DNA from: Chloroflexota bacterium
GTDB lineage: Bacteria; Chloroflexota; Anaerolineae; Aggregatilineales; Phototrophicaceae
NCBI GenBank assembly: GCA_011523545.1
Contig: WTGN01000051.1
Location: 40,446 to 104,445 of the forward strand
Direction of reading: 5' to 3'
Length of the DNA: 64,000 nt
Made by a program: the position numbers and the translations under genes. This document shows positions 7,884 to 16,215 of this stretch, one piece after another (position 1 is the stretch's first letter; every line of letters begins with the position of its first letter). Below the pieces are notes generated by a model. That model was not told where the DNA came from, did no database searches, and saw nothing but the letters and a program-made list of their open reading frames with translations.

Positions 7884-9794
7884 ATGGGATTGGCAAGGGG
7901 CGGGCGCGGATTCTCCGGCGCCGAAACGCTGCTGAAGCACTGGGTATGTGCGGTGCCGATGCTTCTCTTCGTCACCTTGATGGCCGCGCCTCAGCTTGAC
8001 CTGATCGTGCCTGAGGTGGATGAATTCTACTTCATGAGTGACGCCGGCATGATAATCGACGGTCCTTATACGCCGCTTGATGTATTGGCCTCGGTCGTCC
8101 GCAACAGCCCAAATCATACGCCGCTTTACTTCATTCTCTTGAATCTCTGGGGGCATCTCGTCGGCCAGGAGATTGCGATTCTGCGTGTTCTGACCCTTTT
8201 CACCGGCTTGCTGGCGCTGGCGATGATCTATCGTTTGACGCGGGATTTCAGCGGGCCGCTGGCCGGGCTGCTGGCGCTTATCGTCGTCCTCAGCAATGCA
8301 TTTTTCAACTTCTATTACGCCAACGCGCGCATGTATCCCCTGCTGGTTTTGCTGGCGGCGCTGGCGCTCTGGCTGTACTTGCGCATTGTTCATAGGACGC
8401 GGGAGGCAAGAAACCGCGATTATGCAGCGCTGACATTTGTCTGTTACCTGTTGGCCAATACGCATGTTTTCAGCGCCTTGCTTTTCGCTGCCGTCGGCAT
8501 TTATCACTTGCTGCATGTGCCAAAAGATCGGCGTTGGCTGAAGGTATCGCTGGCTGTTCTGGCGGGGCTGCTGCTATTTTCGCCCTGGCTGGGCGTGCTG
8601 CTAACCAGCGGCCTCGAACGCAACAGCGCCTCCTTCTGGCCGGAGAGCGACGATCTGGGTCAGGTCCTGGCCGCATTGCAGGCGGTCGCGTTTAACGGCA
8701 GCGCTATCCTGCTGCTCTTGGCGCTCGCCGGCTTGGCGATGAGCTGGCGCGGTCAACGGCCGACGACGACGCGCTTCCTGCCCATCGCCTTGTATTTCCT
8801 GGCCGCGTTTGGCCTGGTGGCGCAGTTCAGCGAGGGTTTCGGGGTGAGCAAAGTACGGCTGGCGCTGGCCGGCTGGCCGGTGATCATCGTGCTCATCGCG
8901 GTCGGGCTTGTCACTTGGATTCGCTGGCGAAAACTGTTGGCGTCCTTGGCGCTGTTGTGGATTGTGGCCGGCCTCAGCTACCAGCAATCTGCCGATTGGC
9001 GCGCCTTGTTCGCCGGGCGCGAGCGGCCTTATGCGCAGCCGGCCTGGCACATCGTCAGCAGGCTGGCGCTGCAATCGTTTTCCTCAGCGCCGATTCTCAC
9101 TTATCTCGTGGACCTCACTGACATTCACTGGCCCGCCTATATCAATTATCCGCAAAGCCGATACTATTTCGCCGATCGCGGTCTTGAGTTGGTCACGCCC
9201 GAAGATCGAGCCGGTTTCAGGGACTATGTGCTGCGGCACAGCAACAGAGAACCTTTTATGCGCGTCTTCTATCAGACCTCCAGAGTCGACGCCGCCGAAG
9301 CGGACGCGCTGGACACCACCATGCGCGGGGCAAATTACGAGGCGTGCGATGTCAGCGAATTCGGCATCGACACTGTCCTGGTCCTGTATGGCTGGCCGAT
9401 ACTGAATTGCAGCGAGCCGGTGGCGCCGGCGGCCGCGGAGACCGAACTGATCAGCTATTTCCTTTACGATGTTGAAGTTGACAGGACGGAAGACAAGATT
9501 GTGTTCGTCGATCAATGGCGGGCGCGGAAGGCATTCGCGGCGGAAGCCATCAATTTGTCGCATCAATTGATCAGCGCCGAATGGGAAAATGTCGCGCAGC
9601 TCGACCTGCCGCTGGTGCATGAAAACAACTTGCGACAATTCTCCATTGATATCGCTGACGTCCCCGCCGGCAACTATCGACTGATGACGATCATTTATGA
9701 AGGGCGGACGGGCGAGCGATTCGATTGGACCGACAACCCGGATAAGCCGGCCTATATGCTGGCGCTTGCTGACCTGGTCATACCTGAGCGCTAA
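7884..9794 (+). CDS. GT39-like (ArnT/PMT type) membrane glycosyltransferase
   Basis: 636 residues. A first hydrophobic segment (about 20-35) is followed by an external loop with PEVDEFYF and SPNHTPLYFILLNLWGHL, the acidic and His-Pro pattern seen in GT-C family 39 enzymes, then some ten further hydrophobic helices and a soluble C-terminal third. The C-terminus contains a beta-rich end (DVPAGNYRLMTIIYEGRTG) resembling the tail of the two GT39-like proteins at 56-60 kb. These enzymes use polyprenyl-phosphate sugars as donors outside the membrane; donor and acceptor here are unknown. The gene is wedged between pheS and pheT (19 and 40 bp gaps), so it probably shares their T-box control. Confidence 0.85.
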   Translation: MGLARGGRGFSGAETLLKHWVCAVPMLLFVTLMAAPQLDLIVPEVDEFYFMSDAGMIIDGPYTPLDVLASVVRNSPNHTPLYFILLNLWGHLVGQEIAILRVLTLFTGLLALAMIYRLTRDFSGPLAGLLALIVVLSNAFFNFYYANARMYPLLVLLAALALWLYLRIVHRTREARNRDYAALTFVCYLLANTHVFSALLFAAVGIYHLLHVPKDRRWLKVSLAVLAGLLLFSPWLGVLLTSGLERNSASFWPESDDLGQVLAALQAVAFNGSAILLLLALAGLAMSWRGQRPTTTRFLPIALYFLAAFGLVAQFSEGFGVSKVRLALAGWPVIIVLIAVGLVTWIRWRKLLASLALLWIVAGLSYQQSADWRALFAGRERPYAQPAWHIVSRLALQSFSSAPILTYLVDLTDIHWPAYINYPQSRYYFADRGLELVTPEDRAGFRDYVLRHSNREPFMRVFYQTSRVDAAEADALDTTMRGANYEACDVSEFGIDTVLVLYGWPILNCSEPVAPAAAETELISYFLYDVEVDRTEDKIVFVDQWRARKAFAAEAINLSHQLISAEWENVAQLDLPLVHENNLRQFSIDIADVPAGNYRLMTIIYEGRTGERFDWTDNPDKPAYMLALADLVIPER

Positions 9795-9834
9795 ACCGCA
9801 TGCGGGATTATCACGAGAAAGGACAGAAGAACGG

Positions 9835-12387
9835 ATGCTGGTACCCATTTCATGGTTGAGAGATTTCCTAGATATTGATGTGCCGGTCGAGCTGCTGGCC
9901 GAGCGCTTGACCGTCGCCGGGCTGGAGGTGGCGCACCTCAAATACATCGGCTTGCCGCAGCAGTCGGCGCCCGGCGTGCGGATGCCAACGTCGGATCATC
10001 TGGTATGGGATCGTGAAAAGCTGCTGCTGGCGCGCATCGCCGAGGTGAAAGCGCATCCCAACGCCGATCGGCTGGTGCTGGCCATGGTCGATTATGGCGG
10101 CAGCGAGCTGGAGCAATGCGTCACCGGCGCGAGCAATCTATTCGCCTACAAGGATCAAGGCCCCATCGATCCGCCGATTTGGAGCGCCTTCGCCCGCGAG
10201 GGGGCGGAAGTCTGGGATGGGCAAAGCGACAAGCCGAAGCGCATGACGCTCAAGGGCAGAGAGCTGCGCGGCATCTACAACAAGAGCATGGTCTGCTCGG
10301 AGAAAGAGCTGGGCATCTCGGATGAACATGAAGGCGTGATCGTGATGGAGCATGAGGACCATTATGTCGCCGGGACGCCGCTGGCCGATGTGCTAGGCGA
10401 TGTCTTGCTGGATATCGAATTCACGCCCAATTTGGCGCGCTGCTTCAGCATGATTGGCGTCGCGCGGGAGGTGGCGGCCATCCTCGACGCTGAGATGACA
10501 TACCCGTCTTATGATTTCGTCGCCGAGGGCGCGCCAATTGAGGGCCAGGTCAACATCGACATTCGCGAACCGGCTCTCAATCCGCGCTTCACCCTGGCGC
10601 TCCTGCGCGATACGACCGTAAAGGAGTCGCCCTTTTGGTTGCAGCATCGCCTGAAACTGATTGGCCAGCGCCCGCGCAACAATATCGTCGATGTGACGAA
10701 TTACCTGACATTTGAATTGGGCCAGCCGATGCACGCCTTCGATTATGACAAGCTGGTCGAGCGGGCCGGCGGCGTACCGACGATCATCACGCGCCTGCCC
10801 CAACCCGGCGAACAGCTGGAGACGCTGGATGACGTTCTGCGGGATCTGGGCGAGGAGACGATCCTGGTGGCGGATACAGCCGGCGCGCTCAGCCTGGGCG
10901 GCGTCATCGGCGGCGGCGAAACCGAGATCAGCGAGGCGACGCGCAATGTGCTGCTGGAAGCAGCCGCCTGGAATAATATCAGCATCCGCAAGACGATAAG
11001 AGAGCAGCGCGTGCACACGGAAGCGTCGGCGCGCTTCAGCCGGGGCGTTCACCCATCGCAGGCGATATTGGGCTGCCGGCGCGGCATTGAGTTGATGCGG
11101 CAGTTGGGCGGCGGCGTCATCGCCGGTGGCCTGCTGGATGCCTATCCGCAAAAGCCGGAAGCGGTGACGGTGGCGCTGCCGATTGAACGGGTGAGCCGGC
11201 TGCTGGGCATGGAGGTCACGATTGAGCAGGCGGCAGATGTGCTGCGGCGCCTCGAGTTTGAAGTGGCGGTCGATGGCGATGTTATCCGGGCGACGGCGCC
11301 CGATCATCGGCTTGATATCAGCGTCGACCCAATCGTTGGCCAGCATGACCTGTTGGAAGAAATCGCCCGCATCATCGGCTATGACCGGATTCCCGAGTCC
11401 ATTATGGCCGACGAGATGCCGCCGCAGCGCGAGAACATCGCCGTCCTCCTGGAAGAGCGCATCCGCGACGCCTTGGTAGGTCAAGGGCTGAACGAGGTCA
11501 TCAATTATCGTTTCACCAGCCGCGAGAGCGAGGCTCAGCTCGTGCCGACTGGCCTGGCGTCTTCGCTGCCGCGGGCGGATTATGTGGAGATCACCAACCC
11601 GGCCGCCAGCGAGCGCAATGTGCTGCGGCATACGCTGATGATCAATATGCTGGAGACCGCGGTCAACAATGCGCGCTTTCAGAAGACGCAGCAGGTCTTT
11701 GAGCTCGGCAAGGTCTATCTGGCCACGGGTGAACTGCTGCCGGAGGAGCCGCTGCATCTCGGCATCTTGCTGACCGGCGCGCGCAGCCAGCCCTGGTGGG
11801 GCGGCGACGGCACGGCGGGCGACATGGATTTCTACGATTTGAAGGGCGTAGTGGAGAGCCTGCTCCAGGCTTTGCATATCGACGACTTCAGCTTGCAACG
11901 CGGCAAGCACAGCAGCCTGCATCCCGGGCGCTCGGCTGATCTGCTGCTGGCGGGCGAGCGCATCGGCAGCATCGGCGAATTGCACCCCGAGGTGGCGGCG
12001 CGCTTCAAGCTGACGGAGGCGAAACTGCTCTACGGCGAGATTGAGGTCGAGCCATTGATTAATCATCACCGGCGCATGCACAGGATAGAAGCGCTGCCGA
12101 CCACCCCGGCCATTCTCGAAGATATCGCGCTGGTCGTGAATGCAAACACGCCGGCGAGCGAGGTTGAAGCGGTGATCCGTCAAGCGGGCGGCCGGCTGCT
12201 GAAAGATGTGCTGCTCTTTGATGTGTATGCGGGCGATCAAATCCCAGCGGGCAAGAAAAGCCTGGCTTACGCGCTGACCTACCAGGATGAGAGCAAGACG
12301 CTGACGGACAAGAACGCCGCCAGGATCCGCAAGAAGATCATCGGCGCGGCGCGGCATCGCCTCAAGGCGGAGCTGCGGTCGCAGTAG
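9835..12387 (+). CDS. pheT: Phenylalanine--tRNA ligase beta subunit
   Basis: 850 residues. Order of domains: N-terminal region MLVPISWLRDFLDIDVP, tRNA-binding EMAP/OB fold (VKAHPNADRLVLAMVDYG, about 60-190), B3/B4 editing region (RPRNNIVDVTNYLTFELGQPMHAFDYDKL), B5 domain (around RVSRLLGMEVT and DHRLDISVDPIVGQHDLLEEIARIIGY), the catalytic-like core, and the C-terminal anticodon-binding FDX domain ending GKKSLAYALTYQDESKTLTDKNA. ATG at 9835 has AAAGGA upstream. It forms the heterotetramer with PheS, from which it is separated by the GT39-like gene. Confidence 0.97.
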   Translation: MLVPISWLRDFLDIDVPVELLAERLTVAGLEVAHLKYIGLPQQSAPGVRMPTSDHLVWDREKLLLARIAEVKAHPNADRLVLAMVDYGGSELEQCVTGASNLFAYKDQGPIDPPIWSAFAREGAEVWDGQSDKPKRMTLKGRELRGIYNKSMVCSEKELGISDEHEGVIVMEHEDHYVAGTPLADVLGDVLLDIEFTPNLARCFSMIGVAREVAAILDAEMTYPSYDFVAEGAPIEGQVNIDIREPALNPRFTLALLRDTTVKESPFWLQHRLKLIGQRPRNNIVDVTNYLTFELGQPMHAFDYDKLVERAGGVPTIITRLPQPGEQLETLDDVLRDLGEETILVADTAGALSLGGVIGGGETEISEATRNVLLEAAAWNNISIRKTIREQRVHTEASARFSRGVHPSQAILGCRRGIELMRQLGGGVIAGGLLDAYPQKPEAVTVALPIERVSRLLGMEVTIEQAADVLRRLEFEVAVDGDVIRATAPDHRLDISVDPIVGQHDLLEEIARIIGYDRIPESIMADEMPPQRENIAVLLEERIRDALVGQGLNEVINYRFTSRESEAQLVPTGLASSLPRADYVEITNPAASERNVLRHTLMINMLETAVNNARFQKTQQVFELGKVYLATGELLPEEPLHLGILLTGARSQPWWGGDGTAGDMDFYDLKGVVESLLQALHIDDFSLQRGKHSSLHPGRSADLLLAGERIGSIGELHPEVAARFKLTEAKLLYGEIEVEPLINHHRRMHRIEALPTTPAILEDIALVVNANTPASEVEAVIRQAGGRLLKDVLLFDVYAGDQIPAGKKSLAYALTYQDESKTLTDKNAARIRKKIIGAARHRLKAELRSQ

Positions 12388-12407
12388 AGGCCTTCGCGGG
12401 CGACCGG

Positions 12408-12551
12408 TAATACCCCCCTCAGTCCCCCCATCGCGATGGGGGGAAGATTTCTATTTTGGAGCGCCTGCCCGCATAGCGACGCTCCCCTTCCCTAGCTTGC
12501 TGGGATGCTCGCCATAGAGATGGCGAGAAGGCCGGGGGATGGGGTAGAAAT
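12408..12551 (+). repeat. Intergenic repeat family B, copy 1
   Basis: C-rich then G-rich composite: CCCCCCATCGCGATGGGGGG palindrome, then CTCCCCTTCCCTAGCTTGCT, an ATCTCTAT-centred hairpin (CTCGCCATAGAGATGGCGAG) and GGCCGGGGGATGGGG. It is the reverse complement, with changes, of copy 4 at 41691. It fills most of the 208-bp gap between pheT and the convergent dehydrogenase gene. Confidence 0.8.
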
Positions 12552-12595
12552 TGCCAACGGCTCGCCCCTGCAAGATTTGGCATTGGCCAAGGCAA

Positions 12596-13612
12596 TCAAT
12601 AGCCCTTGGCGCGATCCAGCTGATTGAGCAGCGGGCGATTCTCGAGATAGCGGCGCAGATTCTCTTTGAGCACGAGCGCCGCTTTGTCATGATAATCACG
12701 GGTGTTGCCGGCGATATGCGGCGTGATGATGACGTTGTCCAGGTTCCAGAGCGGGCTGGAGCTGGGCAGCGGTTCTTCTTCAAAAACATCCAGGGCGGCG
12801 CCGGCGATTTGCCCAGATGAGAGCGCGGTGACAAGCGCTTTCTCATCAACGATCGACCCGCGCGAGACATTTACCAGCACCGCCGTTTCTTTCATCGCCT
12901 CAAATACTTCGTCGTTGATCAAATGCTCGGTTGAGTCCGTCTGCGGCACGGTTATGACCAGAAAATCGCAATCCTTTGCCATGGAGGCGACGGTTTCAGA
13001 GGGATAGATGCGGTCGGGGATTTCGCCGGTTGGGTCACCGGCGCCTACGACGGCATAGGCATTGACTTCGGCGGTATTGCTCAGGTCGCGCTTGGATGCG
13101 AGAACGGTCATGCCCAGCGCCGCGCAGAGGCGGGCCAGCTCGCGCCCGATGCTGCCGTAGCCGACGATGCCAACGGTCTGGCGCTCCATTGCAATCGGCG
13201 CGAACATTGCGCCGGGATCGGCCGGCCACTCGGCGCGGCTTTGCAAGCCCATGGCGACATGCATGTTGTAGTTGAACATCATCATCATCATCAGAGACAT
13301 TTGCGCCATGCTGGTCGAGTGAATGCCGCTGGTTGAGGTGGCGATGATGTCTTCCGCCTGCACGATTTGAAAGTCGAGCGCGTGATTCATGCCGGCCGAA
13401 TGCATCTGAATCCAGCGCAGCTTCGGCGCCGCCTCGGGCTCGGGGTAATAATTCACGGTGTATAACACTTCAGTCCTGGCGATGACATCAAACGGGACAT
13501 CGGGGAAGTGGCGCTCGATACGCAGGCGCGGAGAGATCTCTCGCAATTCAGCGATTATGTCATCGGAAAAGTCGATGGCGAGGGTGACGAATATGCGCTC
13601 AGGTTCTGCCAC
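12596..13612 (-). CDS. D-isomer-specific 2-hydroxyacid dehydrogenase
   Basis: 338 residues, with substrate domain at both ends and a Rossmann domain in the middle. GIVGYGSIGRELARLC is the NAD(P)-binding GxGxxG loop; VNVSRGSIVDEKAL carries the catalytic arginine, DVFEEEPLP the glutamate and NVIITPHIAGNT the histidine of the family. It would interconvert a 2-hydroxyacid and the 2-oxoacid. The substrate cannot be read from sequence; it groups in style with glyoxylate/hydroxypyruvate or phosphoglycerate dehydrogenase relatives. A run of five methionines occurs near residue 110 (SLMMMMMFNYNM), unusual but with the frame intact. Convergent with pheT. Confidence 0.9.
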   Translation of the reverse strand: MAEPERIFVTLAIDFSDDIIAELREISPRLRIERHFPDVPFDVIARTEVLYTVNYYPEPEAAPKLRWIQMHSAGMNHALDFQIVQAEDIIATSTSGIHSTSMAQMSLMMMMMFNYNMHVAMGLQSRAEWPADPGAMFAPIAMERQTVGIVGYGSIGRELARLCAALGMTVLASKRDLSNTAEVNAYAVVGAGDPTGEIPDRIYPSETVASMAKDCDFLVITVPQTDSTEHLINDEVFEAMKETAVLVNVSRGSIVDEKALVTALSSGQIAGAALDVFEEEPLPSSSPLWNLDNVIITPHIAGNTRDYHDKAALVLKENLRRYLENRPLLNQLDRAKGY

Positions 13613-13789
13613 AGTTTGCGCCCGCTACTGCTTGCAACCGCTATGAGAATAGCAGTTTGAGCGACCGCGGTCAATGCGGTCATGGTCTGGCAGGCCGCGT
13701 ATCATTAAGTTAAGATTGGCGGGACGAGCGCCTGTTTCAGCGGCGCGCAGAAGGCGACAGTTAAAGCCTTGCAGCAAGCGGGAGGATTC

Positions 13790-14128
13790 ATGAGCGAATG
13801 GGAAGATATCACCATAGTTCGACACGACAAGGAGCAAAGTGAACTTCTGACGGCCGACGACGTTGAGTTGACCAAGCAAGTCTTGGTGTTGTCCGCGACG
13901 CCGCCGCCGCGCTGGGCGGAGATTTGTACCGCTGCATTGGGGGGTACGCCTGGAAGATTGGGCAGGATGGCGGAAGTCCGAGGTCAGAATCTGGTCGTTT
14001 GGGGCGGTCCCAAGGTATTCGACGAGCGCGACGCCGAGCACCTCATGAAGCTGGTCAATTACAGCAACGACAAATACCGCGAAATTCTGGAACCCGCTGA
14101 CCTTAGCGGCTTCGACGTATTCGGATAA
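13790..14128 (+). CDS. Hypothetical protein, 112 residues
   Basis: Not recognised. A soluble, acidic protein beginning MSEWEDITIV with GGGAGG seven bases before the ATG, so translation is well supported. It ends 16 bp before the next small gene, and the two probably form a unit. The sequence has a central GGTPGRLGRMAEV segment and a YSNDKYREIL helix, but no catalytic motif is visible. Confidence 0.65.
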   Translation: MSEWEDITIVRHDKEQSELLTADDVELTKQVLVLSATPPPRWAEICTAALGGTPGRLGRMAEVRGQNLVVWGGPKVFDERDAEHLMKLVNYSNDKYREILEPADLSGFDVFG

Positions 14129-14144
14129 GGATAAGTGCCTCTCA

Positions 14145-14456
14145 ATGATAGATGGAAACCTCATCCTGGGATTCGCGGCTGGCATGATTGCAGTCTTGGG
14201 CGGCGTATGGACGGCCTATCGTATACTTGCGCACTCTATCCAGAGAGAGCTTGACAGCCATGACGAGCGCATCGGCAATCTGGAGTCGCGGTTAGACAAT
14301 CACAGTCGGGATGTGAATAACCGTCTAGACCGAGAAATGGGACAGCGACATCAAAATGAGAAGGAAGCGCAGGACGGACGTGGAAACCTGACAGCCCGTA
14401 TCCAGAATCTGGAATCGCAGCTTCGACGAGGCGCTGACAAACGGCAGGAAGATTAG
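14145..14456 (+). CDS. Small membrane-anchored coiled-coil protein
   Basis: 103 residues. One hydrophobic segment (about 5-27, LILGFAAGMIAVLGGVWTAY) is followed by a highly charged helix with heptad-like spacing (SHDERIGNLESRLDNHSRDVNNRLD and RIQNLESQLRRG). This suggests an N-anchored protein with a cytoplasmic coiled coil. No family assigned. It lies between the 112-residue protein and fabI on the same strand with gaps of 16 and 28 bp. Confidence 0.65.
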   Translation: MIDGNLILGFAAGMIAVLGGVWTAYRILAHSIQRELDSHDERIGNLESRLDNHSRDVNNRLDREMGQRHQNEKEAQDGRGNLTARIQNLESQLRRGADKRQED

Positions 14457-14484
14457 ATAACGCGCGAGACAATACGAGGACAAC

Positions 14485-15285
14485 ATGGGACTACTGGACG
14501 GCAAGATCGCGCTGATTTTCGGCGTGGCCAACAAGAATTCAATCGGCTGGGGAATCGCCCAAGCTTTGCAGCGCGAAGGCGCCACTATCGCCTTGAGTTA
14601 TGCCATGGACAAGCTCGAACGGCGCGTGCGGCCGCTCGGCGAGTCAATTGGCTGCGAGTTATTCATTCGGGCTGATGTCAGCAATCCCGACGAAATGGAC
14701 GCCGTCTTCGCCGCGGTGGAAGACAAATATGGGGCGCTGGATGTGTTGGTGCATTCGGTGGCATTCGCCGAGCGCGATGCCTTGGGCGGCCGCTTTGTCG
14801 ACGTGCGGCGCGAAGCCTTGATAAGCGCCATTGATGTCAGCGCGATCAGCTTGATCGAGTTGGCGCGGCGGGCCGAGCCGTTGATGAAGGATGGCGGCAG
14901 CATCATGAGCCTGACCTATAACGCCTCGCGCAAGGTCATCCCGAATTACAACGCCATGGCCATCGCCAAAGCGGCGTTGGAAGCGATCACGATGTATCTG
15001 GCGGCCGATATGGGGCGCAGCAGAATCCGCGTAAACGCCATCAGCGCCGGCGCAATCAAGACGCTCTCGGCCGGCGGTATCCAAGGCTTCCGCGATTTGC
15101 TGAAGTACGCCGAAGTCACCTCGCCGATGAATGAGTTGGTGAGCCAGGACGATGTTGGCGATCTGGCGCTCTTCCTGGCGTCGGATTTGTCGCGGCGCAT
15201 CACGGGCGAAGTGATTTATGTCGACGCCGGCTACAACATCATGGGATATACCGATGTCGAACGGCTTATGGACGAGCGCGGCTAG
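14485..15285 (+). CDS. fabI: Enoyl-[acyl-carrier-protein] reductase (NADH), FabI type
   Basis: 266 residues. Performs the last reductive step of each fatty-acid elongation round. The FabI signature is clear: FGVANKNSIGWGIAQAL at the N-terminus (nucleotide loop), HSVAFAERDALGG, LTYNASRKVIPNYNAMAIAKAALEA with the Tyr-x6-Lys pair (Y of NYNAM and K of IAKAA), RVNAISAGAIKTLSAGGI (substrate loop with SAGPIKT-like sequence) and a C-terminal GYNIMGY. ATG 14485 follows ATACGAGGACAAC. A secreted protein gene starts on the very next base after its stop. Confidence 0.96.
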   Translation: MGLLDGKIALIFGVANKNSIGWGIAQALQREGATIALSYAMDKLERRVRPLGESIGCELFIRADVSNPDEMDAVFAAVEDKYGALDVLVHSVAFAERDALGGRFVDVRREALISAIDVSAISLIELARRAEPLMKDGGSIMSLTYNASRKVIPNYNAMAIAKAALEAITMYLAADMGRSRIRVNAISAGAIKTLSAGGIQGFRDLLKYAEVTSPMNELVSQDDVGDLALFLASDLSRRITGEVIYVDAGYNIMGYTDVERLMDERG

Positions 15286-16203
15286 ATGAATCCGGCGAAA
15301 CGGAAAACGTTTACGCGGTGGATTGGACTGATTCTGGTCATTAGCTCTTGTGCCGCAACGCTGCAAGCGCAACCGCCACAACATTTCTTGGCTGGTCTTC
15401 CACCGTGCGACAGCCAGAACAGCGCTCACCGCGAAGCAGTGGCAATTTCTCTGACAACTTATGTTGCCTTACATGAGATAGAGCAGTATGCCTCACGCGC
15501 GGACGTCATTGATTCGCTTAGCAAAATCTCGCCTCTGTTCGGCAGCCTTGGCAATGAGGAGTGCGCCGAACACCTTTCTCTAATCCTTCTGGCTTCTATG
15601 AAGCTTGTGGCAGTTGCATATGAGAAGGCTGACATTCAACTTGATATTGGCAATAGCGAAGATCTCGCGCCGCTGCTAGAGCATTGGCAAGAGTGGGCGA
15701 CCGGGTTCGTCTCCGAAGAGCTCAAGACACAATTCTGGCTTGGCAGCTTCAGCAATTATCAGGGGCGCGGCATTGTGGTCGGCTGCGAGAGTTACCTATT
15801 GCCGGTCGAGACCGGCTTGGCGCGCGGAGGCGACACGCTGGCCGAGCTTTCACTGGCTTTGAGCGCCCTCTTCGATCCGCATCAGAATCATCCAGCCACC
15901 GATGTCGTGACTGAAGACTGGATCAAAGAGCTGGGTTTGTCCGTCGCTGGCATTCAAATCGACGATGGCCTGGCTGAGATTGCATTGGGCGGGCAACTTA
16001 GGGGCATTGGCACTTGCGGCGACGCCATACTTGAGGCGCAGATCCTGCAAACCGTGTTTCAATTCACTGATATTGCGCGGGCCAAGATTACAGATGGCGA
16101 AAGGAACCTCTGGGAAATCGTCGATATGAGCGAGCTGCTGAGTGTTGAAGCACGCCGAGAATACATCTACGAGCGGGAGACTCTAAACTGGCTGCGGGAC
16201 TAG
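15286..16203 (+). CDS. Secreted protein or lipoprotein of unknown function
   Basis: 305 residues, ATG directly abutting the fabI stop, suggesting translational coupling. The N-terminus has MNPAKRKTFTRW, a short hydrophobic core (IGLILVI) and SSCAATLQA. The ISSC sequence could be a lipobox with lipidated Cys; alternatively signal peptidase I would cut after QA. The mature part holds several cysteines (PPCDSQN, NEECAEHL, VVGCESY, GTCGDA) that could pair as disulfides outside the cell. No recognised domain. Confidence 0.7.
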   Translation: MNPAKRKTFTRWIGLILVISSCAATLQAQPPQHFLAGLPPCDSQNSAHREAVAISLTTYVALHEIEQYASRADVIDSLSKISPLFGSLGNEECAEHLSLILLASMKLVAVAYEKADIQLDIGNSEDLAPLLEHWQEWATGFVSEELKTQFWLGSFSNYQGRGIVVGCESYLLPVETGLARGGDTLAELSLALSALFDPHQNHPATDVVTEDWIKELGLSVAGIQIDDGLAEIALGGQLRGIGTCGDAILEAQILQTVFQFTDIARAKITDGERNLWEIVDMSELLSVEARREYIYERETLNWLRD

Positions 16204-16215
16204 ACCCAAGCGGGC

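Noticed and set aside
10393..12357. 654-codon minus-strand open frame inside pheT
   Set aside because: Mirror frame of pheT, caused by high GC. Very long but without domain signature.
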